From Cyanobium sp. NIES-981 (GTDB taxonomy: Bacteria > Cyanobacteriota > Cyanobacteriia > PCC-6307 > Cyanobiaceae), in assembly GCA_945907085.1 (NCBI GenBank), contig CAMDSS010000087.1:1-7842 (forward strand): 7,842 bases of DNA, given 5' to 3'. Positions 1 to 5,852 of the stretch are shown here, in pieces; positions within the stretch are counted from its first letter, which is position 1, and each line of letters opens with the position of its first letter. The notes beneath the pieces were generated by a model, which worked only from the letters and a program-made list of their open reading frames with translations, ran no database searches and was not told where the DNA came from. The position numbers were made by a program, and so were the translations under genes.

Positions 1-1245
1 GCTGATCCCGCCATTTGTGGCCTGATCCAGAAGGAGTTGGAGCGGCAGCAGGGCCACCTGGAGCTGATTGCTAGCGAGAACTTCGCGTCGCGGGCGGTGA
101 TGGAAGCCCAAGGCTCGGTCCTCACCAACAAGTACGCCGAAGGTTTGCCTGGCAAGCGCTACTACGGCGGTTGTGAGCATGTGGATGCGGTTGAAACCCT
201 GGCCATTGAGCGGGCCAAGGAGCTGTTTGGCGCGGCCTGGGCGAATGTGCAGCCCCACAGCGGTGCCCAGGCCAATTTCGCGGTCTTCCTGGCCTTGCTG
301 AAGCCCGGCGACACGATCCTTGGCATGGATCTCTCCCATGGGGGTCACCTCACCCATGGTTCCCCGGTCAATGTGTCGGGCAAGTGGTTCAAGGCCGTCC
401 ATTACGGCGTCGATCCAGACACCCAGCAGCTCAATTTCGACACCATTCGCCAGCTGGCCCTGGAGCACAAGCCGAAGCTGATCATTTGTGGCTACTCGGC
501 TTACCCCCGCAGCATCGACTTCGCCGCCTTCCGCACCATTGCCGATGAGGTCGGGGCCTTTCTGTTGGCCGACATGGCCCATATCGCCGGATTGGTGGCG
601 GCTGGGGTCCATGCCAGCCCAGTGCCCCACTGCGATGTCGTGACGACCACCACCCACAAGACCCTGCGGGGACCGCGCGGTGGCTTGATCCTGTGTCGCG
701 ATGCCGATTTCGGCAAGCAGTTCGACAAGGCCGTCTTCCCCGGCACCCAGGGAGGCCCCCTGGAACATGTGATCGCGGCCAAAGCGGTTGCCTTTGGCGA
801 AGCGCTGCAACCGAGCTTCCAGGCCTACAGCCAGCAGGTGGTGGCCAACGCCCAGGCCCTGGCAGCCCGCCTTCAGGAGCGGGGCATTGCCGTGGTGAGC
901 GGGGGTACCGACAACCACATCGTGTTGCTGGATTTGCGTTCCATTGGCATGACCGGCAAGTTGGCGGATCAGCTGGTCAGTGAAGTGCACATCACGGCCA
1001 ACAAAAACACCGTGCCCTTTGATCCCGAGTCGCCCTTTGTGACCAGCGGCCTGCGTCTGGGCACGGCGGCCCTGACAACCCGGGGCTTCGATGCGGCGGC
1101 CTTCAAGGAGGTGGCCGATGTGATTGCGGACCGACTCCTGCAGCCCGACGATGCCGCTGGGGCCCAGCGCTGCCGGGATCGGGTCGCGGCCCTGTGCGAG
1201 CGCTTCCCGCTCTACGCCAACCAGCCGGCCCTGCAGCCAGCCTGA
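1..1245 (+). CDS. glyA: Serine hydroxymethyltransferase (5'-partial)
   Basis: This cytoplasmic PLP enzyme interconverts serine plus tetrahydrofolate with glycine plus 5,10-methylene-tetrahydrofolate, feeding glycine and one-carbon metabolism. The reading frame is open from base 1 to the TGA at 1243-1245, giving 414 visible codons. The family signature LELIASENF lies near the visible N-terminus, followed by NKYAEGLPGKRYYGG, the HSGAQAN segment and DMAHIAGLVAAG. The PLP-binding lysine is in the TTTTHKTLRGPRGG motif (codon 658-660). VTSGLRLGTAALTTRG near the C-terminus is also typical. A possible TTG at 37 is not the start, because conserved family sequence (DPAI...IQKEL) continues upstream to the window edge. 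By comparison with remembered homologues of about 427-430 residues, roughly 15 N-terminal residues are missing. The stop is only 6 bases before the next gene, in the same reading frame, suggesting co-transcription. No catalytic residue appears to be lost. Confidence 0.97.
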   Translation, partial: ADPAICGLIQKELERQQGHLELIASENFASRAVMEAQGSVLTNKYAEGLPGKRYYGGCEHVDAVETLAIERAKELFGAAWANVQPHSGAQANFAVFLALLKPGDTILGMDLSHGGHLTHGSPVNVSGKWFKAVHYGVDPDTQQLNFDTIRQLALEHKPKLIICGYSAYPRSIDFAAFRTIADEVGAFLLADMAHIAGLVAAGVHASPVPHCDVVTTTTHKTLRGPRGGLILCRDADFGKQFDKAVFPGTQGGPLEHVIAAKAVAFGEALQPSFQAYSQQVVANAQALAARLQERGIAVVSGGTDNHIVLLDLRSIGMTGKLADQLVSEVHITANKNTVPFDPESPFVTSGLRLGTAALTTRGFDAAAFKEVADVIADRLLQPDDAAGAQRCRDRVAALCERFPLYANQPALQPA

Positions 1246-1251
1246 TCCCCC

Positions 1252-2364
1252 GTGACTCTCGCCCAAAGTCCCAATGCCGCTGCCCTGCTCGCGTTTTCCG
1301 TGGCGGCAGCGCTAACAGCCTTGCTGGTGCCTGGGGTACGCAAACTCGGGCTGCACTGGGGTTTGATTGATGCCCCCGATGCCCGTAAACAACACACCAC
1401 CCCCATGGTCCGGCTTGGGGGCGTGGGGATTGTGTTGGCTTTCAGCCTGTCGTTGGGCCTGGTCTGGAGTCTGGGCGGCTTTGCCCAGCTCCCCACCACC
1501 AACGACCAATTGATCTGGACGACCTTGGCCGGGGCCCTGTGTTTCTTCTTCATTGGCTTGGCTGACGACCTCTTCGCCTTGCCTCCGCTGCCGCGCTTGG
1601 CGGGGCAGCTGGCGGTCTCAGCGGTGGTCTGGGGCGAGGGCGTGCGCATTGGCAGCATCGAGTTGCCCCTGGGTTTCATGGGCCATCCCAATGCCCTGTT
1701 GATGCTGCCGGCCTGGTTGAGCCTGCTGGCCACGGTGGTGTGGCTGGTGGGGATCACCAATGCGATCAACTGGCTGGATGGACTGGATGGTTTGGCTGCC
1801 GGGGTGAGTGGCATTGCCGCCGTGGGGTTGGTTTCCGTGAGTTACAGCCTTCACCAGCCCGCTGCTGGCCTGTTGGCCGCGGCGCTGGCGGGCTCCTGCC
1901 TTGGCTTCTTGCGCCACAACTTCAACCCCGCCAAGATTTTCATGGGGGATGGGGGCTCCTACTTCCTGGGCTTTGCCCTGGCCGCCGTCAGCATCGTTGG
2001 CCCCGCCAAGGGCCTCACCAGCGTGAGTTTGCTGCTGCCGCTCTTGATCTTGGCCTTGCCCCTGGCCGACATGTCTGCCGTGATCATGGGCCGCCTCACT
2101 TCAGGCCATTCCCCCTTCTATCCCGACCGTCGTCACCTGCACCACCGGTTGTTGCGCTCCGGATTGAGTCACCGGCGCACCGTGCTGCTCATTTATGCCT
2201 TCACCCAATGGCTGGCCGCCCTGGCCTTGGTCGTGGTGAATGCCGAGATGCGTTTTCTTTGGCTGGCTTTGGCAACAGCGGTCTTGATCTGGGTGCTGGT
2301 GCGCTCCCGCCGCCAGCTCCACAAGCTCGAGAAGGCCAAACGCACCGCAGTGGAACGTCCTTGA
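1252..2364 (+). CDS. WecA/TagO/MraY-family polyprenyl-phosphate sugar-1-phosphate transferase
   Basis: This is an integral inner-membrane enzyme of glycosyltransferase family 4, 370 residues, which is a usual length. The family transfers a sugar-1-phosphate (often GlcNAc-1-P) from a UDP-sugar to undecaprenyl phosphate, starting O-antigen, exopolysaccharide or wall-polymer synthesis. Visible motifs, in order: D40-A-P-D-x-R-K-x-H with the RLGG loop at 54-57; the Asp pair at 105-106 in GLADDLFALPP; NAINWLDGLDGL at 170-181; GDGGSYFLG at 232-240; and the His-rich HLHHRL at 295-300. About eleven hydrophobic segments alternate with these loops, as expected, and the tail after 350 is basic. The GTG at 1252 is the first possible start after the in-frame glyA stop, and no Shine-Dalgarno is visible. 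WecA-like is favoured over MraY because of the HxHHRL form and because no division or wall gene cluster surrounds it. The actual sugar cannot be read from the sequence, so no symbol is given. Confidence 0.92.
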   Translation: MTLAQSPNAAALLAFSVAAALTALLVPGVRKLGLHWGLIDAPDARKQHTTPMVRLGGVGIVLAFSLSLGLVWSLGGFAQLPTTNDQLIWTTLAGALCFFFIGLADDLFALPPLPRLAGQLAVSAVVWGEGVRIGSIELPLGFMGHPNALLMLPAWLSLLATVVWLVGITNAINWLDGLDGLAAGVSGIAAVGLVSVSYSLHQPAAGLLAAALAGSCLGFLRHNFNPAKIFMGDGGSYFLGFALAAVSIVGPAKGLTSVSLLLPLLILALPLADMSAVIMGRLTSGHSPFYPDRRHLHHRLLRSGLSHRRTVLLIYAFTQWLAALALVVVNAEMRFLWLALATAVLIWVLVRSRRQLHKLEKAKRTAVERP

Positions 2365-2380
2365 GCGCAACGTCCTTGAG
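2354..2380 (+). repeat. 12-bp tandem direct repeat duplicating a stop codon
   Basis: The sequence aacgtccttgag occurs perfectly at 2354-2365 and again at 2369-2380, separated by cgc, giving a 15-base period. The first copy contains the TGA stop (2362-2364) of the transferase gene. Because 15 is a multiple of three, the second copy places another in-frame TGA at 2377-2379. It looks like a small tandem duplication at the gene end. No function is implied. Confidence 0.85.
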
Positions 2381-2392
2381 ACCGTCAGATTT

Positions 2393-3640
2393 GTGAGCGC
2401 AGAAATCCTCTGCATTGGCACCGAGCTCCTCCTCGGAAATATCACCAACGGCAATGCCCGGTGGCTGGCCGAAGAGCTTGCCGGCTTGGGCATTCCCCAC
2501 CACCGCCAGGAGGTGGTGGGCGACAACCGTGGGCGGGTGATAGCGGCTGTGCGCGAAGCCTCCAGCCGTTGCCGGCTGTTGATCACCACCGGCGGCCTGG
2601 GCCCCACCCCCGACGACCTCACCACCGAAGCGATCGCGGCAGCCTTTGAAACGCCCTTGGTGGAGCACGGGGCGATCTGGGCCGATATCCAGGCCAAGCT
2701 CAGCGGCCGGGGCCGGCCTTGCGCCCCCAGCAATCGCAAGCAGGCCCTCTTGCCCCAAGGGGCAGAGGTGTTGCCCAATGCCACGGGGACGGCCCCGGGG
2801 ATGATCTGGAGCCCCTGTCCGGGGTTCACGGTGCTCACCTTCCCTGGGGTGCCCAGTGAAATGCGGGCCATGTGGCAGGCAACTGCCGATCCCTGGCTGC
2901 GGCAGAACGGACTCGCCGATGGGCTATTCGCCAGCCGCATGCTGAGGTTTTGGGGCGTGGGTGAATCCGCCTTGGCCGAGCAGGTGGCTGATTTGTTGGC
3001 CTCAGAGAACCCCACCGTGGCGCCCTACGCCGGAGCCGGTGAGGTCAAGCTGCGCATCACTGCCAGGGCAACCAACCTGCCGGCCGCGGAGGCCTTGCTC
3101 CAGCCCGTGGAGCAGGAGCTGCGCCATCGCACCGCGGATGCATGCTTTGGCTCAGATGCCGATTCCCTGGCGTCGGTGGTGCTAGCTCTCCTGCGCCAGC
3201 GGGGTCAGACCCTGGCTGTGGCCGAGAGCTGCACCGGTGGTGGAATTGGGGCTGCCCTGGCGGCGGTGCCTGGGGCATCGGATGGGTTCCTCGGGGGCGT
3301 GATCGCCTATGCCAACACCGTCAAGCAGGCTGTTTTGGGGGTTCCCGCCGAGCTTTTGGAGCGCCATGGGGCCGTGAGTGATGCGGTGGCCCTTGCCATG
3401 GCCCAGGGCGCCCGCCAGCTGACTGGAGCCACCTGGGCGATTGCGGTGACGGGGATCGCAGGCCCAGGTGGGGGTACCCCTGAGAAACCTGTGGGGCTGG
3501 TCCATATCGCCATCGCTGGCCCCGATGGCTCCTGCTCCGAGGGAGTTCGGTTTGGGGCGTTGCGGGGCCGCGATTGGATTCAAACGCTCACGACAGGTGA
3601 GGCCCTCAATCGCTTGCGTCTCCAGCTGCTGGCTACGTAA
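2393..3640 (+). CDS. cinA: CinA-family protein (NMN deamidase / nucleotide repair), full-length two-domain form
   Basis: This 415-residue cytoplasmic protein has the complete two-domain CinA architecture. The N-terminal MoCo-binding-like domain (COG1058; ADP-ribose pyrophosphatase activity is reported in some homologues) covers roughly residues 1-170, with IGTELLLG at 8-15, the TTGGLGPTPDD loop at 65-75 and PGVPSEM at 151-157. The C-terminal CinA_C/PncC-type domain (nicotinamide mononucleotide deamidase in studied homologues) covers roughly 260-415, with AESCTGG at 277-283 and TGIAGPGGGTPEKPVG at 353-368. All diagnostic motifs are intact, so the protein is probably active. The start is GTG at 2393, where the family's typical SAEILCIGTELLLG begins; no Shine-Dalgarno precedes it. 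It lies 28 bases after the transferase gene and 50 before leuC. The historical name means competence-induced, but nothing here ties it to DNA uptake: no recA or com gene is nearby. A role in NAD salvage is inferred from the family. Confidence 0.95.
   Translation: MSAEILCIGTELLLGNITNGNARWLAEELAGLGIPHHRQEVVGDNRGRVIAAVREASSRCRLLITTGGLGPTPDDLTTEAIAAAFETPLVEHGAIWADIQAKLSGRGRPCAPSNRKQALLPQGAEVLPNATGTAPGMIWSPCPGFTVLTFPGVPSEMRAMWQATADPWLRQNGLADGLFASRMLRFWGVGESALAEQVADLLASENPTVAPYAGAGEVKLRITARATNLPAAEALLQPVEQELRHRTADACFGSDADSLASVVLALLRQRGQTLAVAESCTGGGIGAALAAVPGASDGFLGGVIAYANTVKQAVLGVPAELLERHGAVSDAVALAMAQGARQLTGATWAIAVTGIAGPGGGTPEKPVGLVHIAIAGPDGSCSEGVRFGALRGRDWIQTLTTGEALNRLRLQLLAT
2630..2637. repeat. 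HIP1 palindrome (GCGATCGC) in cinA
   Basis: This is an exact copy of the octamer GCGATCGC, the highly iterated palindrome over-represented in many cyanobacterial genomes. It lies in frame in cinA and encodes the start of an Ala-Ile-Ala run (residues 80-82). A chance occurrence in GC-rich coding sequence is possible. Confidence 0.7.
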
Positions 3641-3690
3641 CGCCTACGGACTTGGTTTTAGGGTGAACCATTCCATTGGCTGCACTGCCC

Positions 3691-5100
3691 GTGAGCGCCG
3701 GCACCCTCTACGACAAGGTCTGGGATCTGCACCAGGTCGCCGAGCTGCCCGGGGGCTCTACCCAGCTGTTTATCGGTCTCCATCTGATCCATGAGGTCAC
3801 CAGCCCCCAGGCTTTTTCAGCCCTGAAGGATTTGGGTTTGGGTGTTCGCCATCCCGAGCGCACCGTGGCGACGGTGGACCACATCGTGCCCACCACCTCC
3901 CAAGCCAGGCCATTCGCCGACCCGTTGGCCGAAGAGATGCTGGCCACCCTCGAGCGCAATTGCGCAGAGCACGGCATCAGCCTCCAGGCGATTGGAAGTG
4001 GCCGCCAAGGGATCGTTCATGTGATCGCTCCAGAGCTTGGGCTCACCCAGCCAGGCATGACGGTGGCCTGCGGGGATTCCCACACTTCAACCCATGGGGC
4101 CTTTGGGGCGATCGCTTTCGGCATTGGCACCAGCCAGGTGCGGGATGTGTTGGCCAGCCAGAGTCTGTCGATGGGCAAGCTCAAGGTGCGCCGCATCTGG
4201 GTGGACGGCCAGTTGCAGCCTGGGGTCTATGCCAAGGATTTGGTTCTGCACATCATTCGCACCCTCGGGGTGAAAGGGGGGGTGGGCTACGCCTATGAAT
4301 TTGCTGGCCCCGGGATTGAAGCGTTGTCGATGGAGGAGCGGATGACCCTCTGCAACATGGCGATTGAGGGTGGAGCCCGCTGCGGTTACGTCAACCCCGA
4401 CGCCACCACCTTTGCCTATCTGCATGGACGCCCCTATGCCCCGGCAGGGGACGCCTGGGATCGGGCGGTGGCCTGGTGGACCAGCCTGGCCAGCGGCGAT
4501 CAGGCCGTGTTTGACGATGAGGTGCGCTTCGATGCCACGGCGATTGCCCCGACGATCACCTGGGGAATTACGCCAGGTCAGGGCATCGGTGTCGATGAGA
4601 GCGTGCCCACCCTCGAGCAGACCGATCCCGATGAGCGGCCCTTGGCTGAAGAGGCCTATCGCTATATGGATCTGCAACCCGGCTCCCCGATCGCGGGAGT
4701 TGCGGTGGATGTGTGTTTTATCGGCAGCTGCACCAATGGCCGCCTGAGCGATCTGCAGGCTGCCGCTGCGGTGGCCAAGGGGCGCCACGTGGCCCCAGGC
4801 ATCAAGGCTTTTGTGGTGCCCGGCTCTGAGCAGGTCGCAGCGGCTGCGGAAGCGGAAGGGCTCGACGCCGTGTTCCGTGAGGCTGGCTTTGAGTGGCGCG
4901 AGCCAGGATGTTCGATGTGTCTGGCCATGAACCCCGACCGGCTCGAGGGCCGTCAAATTAGTGCGAGCTCCAGCAATCGCAATTTCAAGGGGCGCCAGGG
5001 ATCGGCCTCGGGCCGCACCTTGTTGATGAGCCCGGCGATGGTGGCCGCCGCTGCAATTCACGGCAAGGTGAGTGATGTGCGAGTCCTATTGCAGAGCTAA
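3691..5100 (+). CDS. leuC: 3-isopropylmalate dehydratase large subunit
   Basis: This is the large subunit of the LeuCD isomerase, which converts 2-isopropylmalate to 3-isopropylmalate in leucine synthesis using a [4Fe-4S] cluster. The aconitase-family motifs are intact: TLYDKVWDLH at the N-terminus, the CGDSHTSTHGAFGAIAFGIG segment (G128-D129-S130-H131), the cluster ligand C347 in FIGSCTNGR, and C407 and C410 in CSMC. SSSNRNFKGRQGS near the C-terminus binds substrate in the family. I chose the GTG at 3691 (469 residues) over an in-frame TTG at 3676. Homologues begin with a short Met-Ser/Ala-x-Gly before TLYDKVWD, and from 3691 the cluster cysteines fall at 347/407/410, the positions I recall for the E. 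coli protein. No Shine-Dalgarno is visible. The 50-base gap to cinA holds no clear promoter, and no leucine-rich leader peptide is seen. Confidence 0.97.
   Translation: MSAGTLYDKVWDLHQVAELPGGSTQLFIGLHLIHEVTSPQAFSALKDLGLGVRHPERTVATVDHIVPTTSQARPFADPLAEEMLATLERNCAEHGISLQAIGSGRQGIVHVIAPELGLTQPGMTVACGDSHTSTHGAFGAIAFGIGTSQVRDVLASQSLSMGKLKVRRIWVDGQLQPGVYAKDLVLHIIRTLGVKGGVGYAYEFAGPGIEALSMEERMTLCNMAIEGGARCGYVNPDATTFAYLHGRPYAPAGDAWDRAVAWWTSLASGDQAVFDDEVRFDATAIAPTITWGITPGQGIGVDESVPTLEQTDPDERPLAEEAYRYMDLQPGSPIAGVAVDVCFIGSCTNGRLSDLQAAAAVAKGRHVAPGIKAFVVPGSEQVAAAAEAEGLDAVFREAGFEWREPGCSMCLAMNPDRLEGRQISASSSNRNFKGRQGSASGRTLLMSPAMVAAAAIHGKVSDVRVLLQS
4108..4115. repeat. HIP1 palindrome (GCGATCGC) in leuC
   Basis: This is a second exact GCGATCGC octamer, in frame in leuC and again encoding Ala-Ile-Ala (starting at residue 140, in the GAFGAIAFGIG segment). 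Two copies in 7.8 kb is more than random sequence of this composition would give, but both sit on a conserved protein motif with favoured codons. Confidence 0.65.
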
Positions 5101-5116
5101 GTGCCGGCCTTTTGCG

Positions 5117-5150
5117 GGCCAGACATCTTGTGCTGGCCTTGGCAACAGCA
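5117..5150 (+). promoter_or_regulatory. Two overlapping, mutually exclusive hairpins in the leuC-leuD gap
   Basis: Hairpin A pairs ggccag (5117-5122) with ctggcc (5133-5138). It is extended inside by aca (5123-5125) with tgt (5129-5131), leaving a three-base loop and one bulged G. Hairpin B pairs tgctg (5131-5135) with cagca (5146-5150), with two further possible G-C pairs inside. The two share 5131-5135 and cannot form together. No run of T follows either one, so a simple intrinsic terminator is unlikely. A role in mRNA processing or leuC/leuD dosage is only a guess. Confidence 0.35.
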
Positions 5151-5183
5151 ACATCCCATTGTTTGACACCTTTTACTTTCCAG

Positions 5184-5798
5184 ATGACTGCTCTTTCCTT
5201 CCCTTTCGGCATCATTCCCCAGGTGGAGGGTCGGGCCGTGGTGCTAACCGGCGATGATATTGATACGGATCGGATTATTCCTGCCCGCTTCTTGAAGTGC
5301 GTCACCTTTGAGGGGCTGGGCGTCCAGGCTTTTGCCGATGATCGCGCTGAGCTCCAGGGGAGCCACCCCTTTGATCTGGAGGCGCATCAAGGGGCTCGTA
5401 TTCTTGTGGTCAACCGCAATTTTGGCTGTGGTTCCAGCCGCGAGCATGCCCCCCAGGCCCTGATGCGCTGGGGGATTCGGGGGGTGGTTGGTGAGAGCTT
5501 TGCTGAAATCTTTTATGGGAATTGCCTGGCCTTGGGCATTCCCTGTTTTACAGCCAGCCATGACCAAGTGCTTGCTTTGCAGGCAGCAATTCAGGCTGAT
5601 CCGGCTCAAACAATCCGCTTGGATCTGGATAGTCTTCAGGCCTCGACTGCTGCTGGCCTGTCCTGGCCATTGGCGATGGCATCGGGTCCCCGCCAAATGC
5701 TGCGCACGGGCCAATGGGATGCCACATCCCAGTTGCTAGCCAATGATGGGGCCCTGAAGAAAACTGCAGGAAACCTGCCTTATGTCTCTGGATTTTAA
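5184..5798 (+). CDS. leuD: 3-isopropylmalate dehydratase small subunit
   Basis: This is the small swivel-domain subunit of isopropylmalate isomerase, acting with LeuC. It has 204 residues, a usual length for cyanobacterial LeuD. Diagnostic segments are GDDIDTDRIIPARFLK at about 23-38, VNRNFGCGSSREHAP at 76-90 (the loop that controls substrate specificity and active-site closure) and FAEIFYGNCLALGIP at 106-120. The start is the ATG at 5184, because the family-typical N-terminus (FPFG...Q-V-E-GRA) begins right after it. The frame stays open upstream to a TTG at 5112, but that extension is unlike any conserved LeuD sequence. It is the only complete gene here with an ATG start, and it has no Shine-Dalgarno; the bases before it are pyrimidine-rich (ccttttactttcc). 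The 83-base gap after leuC is the longest in the window and contains a hairpin pair. It is probably co-transcribed with leuC. Confidence 0.97.
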   Translation: MTALSFPFGIIPQVEGRAVVLTGDDIDTDRIIPARFLKCVTFEGLGVQAFADDRAELQGSHPFDLEAHQGARILVVNRNFGCGSSREHAPQALMRWGIRGVVGESFAEIFYGNCLALGIPCFTASHDQVLALQAAIQADPAQTIRLDLDSLQASTAAGLSWPLAMASGPRQMLRTGQWDATSQLLANDGALKKTAGNLPYVSGF

Positions 5799-5852
5799 TT
5801 GAGTTTTCCGGGCTGCTCTAGTTCCGATTGGATAACTCTGATTTCCCCGGTT
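5799..5852. other. Convergent intergenic gap between leuD and the beta-barrel gene
   Basis: These 54 bases separate two genes that end towards each other, so a bidirectional terminator would be expected. I see only weak structure: ccggg (5808-5812) can pair with cccgg (5846-5850) across a long loop, and agt-tcc (5820-5825) with gga-...-act (5830-5837) around gatt. Neither is a strong GC hairpin followed by T residues. Termination here may be factor-dependent, or the transcripts may overlap. Confidence 0.4.

Noticed and set aside
37..39. TTG as the start of glyA
   Set aside because: Family-conserved sequence continues upstream in frame to base 1, so the gene is cut by the window edge.
1740..2396. 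Plus-strand open frame overlapping the transferase gene in another frame
   Set aside because: The translation is Gly/Arg/Pro/His-rich with no domain, while the transferase frame carries every family motif.
2101..3015. Long open frame antisense across the transferase/cinA junction
   Set aside because: It spans two unmistakable genes and has low-complexity, motif-free translation.
3653..3670. tggtt/aacca hairpin in the cinA-leuC gap as terminator or leuC attenuator
   Set aside because: A short AT-containing stem with an eight-base loop, no T-run and no leader peptide; easily expected by chance.
4276..4282. Run of seven G in leuC as a phase-variation tract or frameshift error
   Set aside because: The leuC frame reads correctly through it (Lys-Gly-Gly-Val) and the tract is short.
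4087..5061. Long open frame (324 codons) antisense to leuC
   Set aside because: It lies wholly over a well-conserved leuC and shows no recognisable motif; long antisense frames are common in GC-rich codon patterns.
5163..5168. TTGACA as a -35 promoter box for leuD
   Set aside because: No -10 like element is found at proper spacing, which would in any case fall inside the coding region.
5112..5183. N-terminal extension of leuD from TTG 5112
   Set aside because: The extension does not resemble LeuD and covers the hairpin-rich gap; ATG 5184 fits the family N-terminus.
5766..5778. gcagg-aaa-cctgc hairpin at the end of leuD as a terminator
   Set aside because: Only five base pairs with a three-base loop, inside the coding sequence, and no T-run follows.
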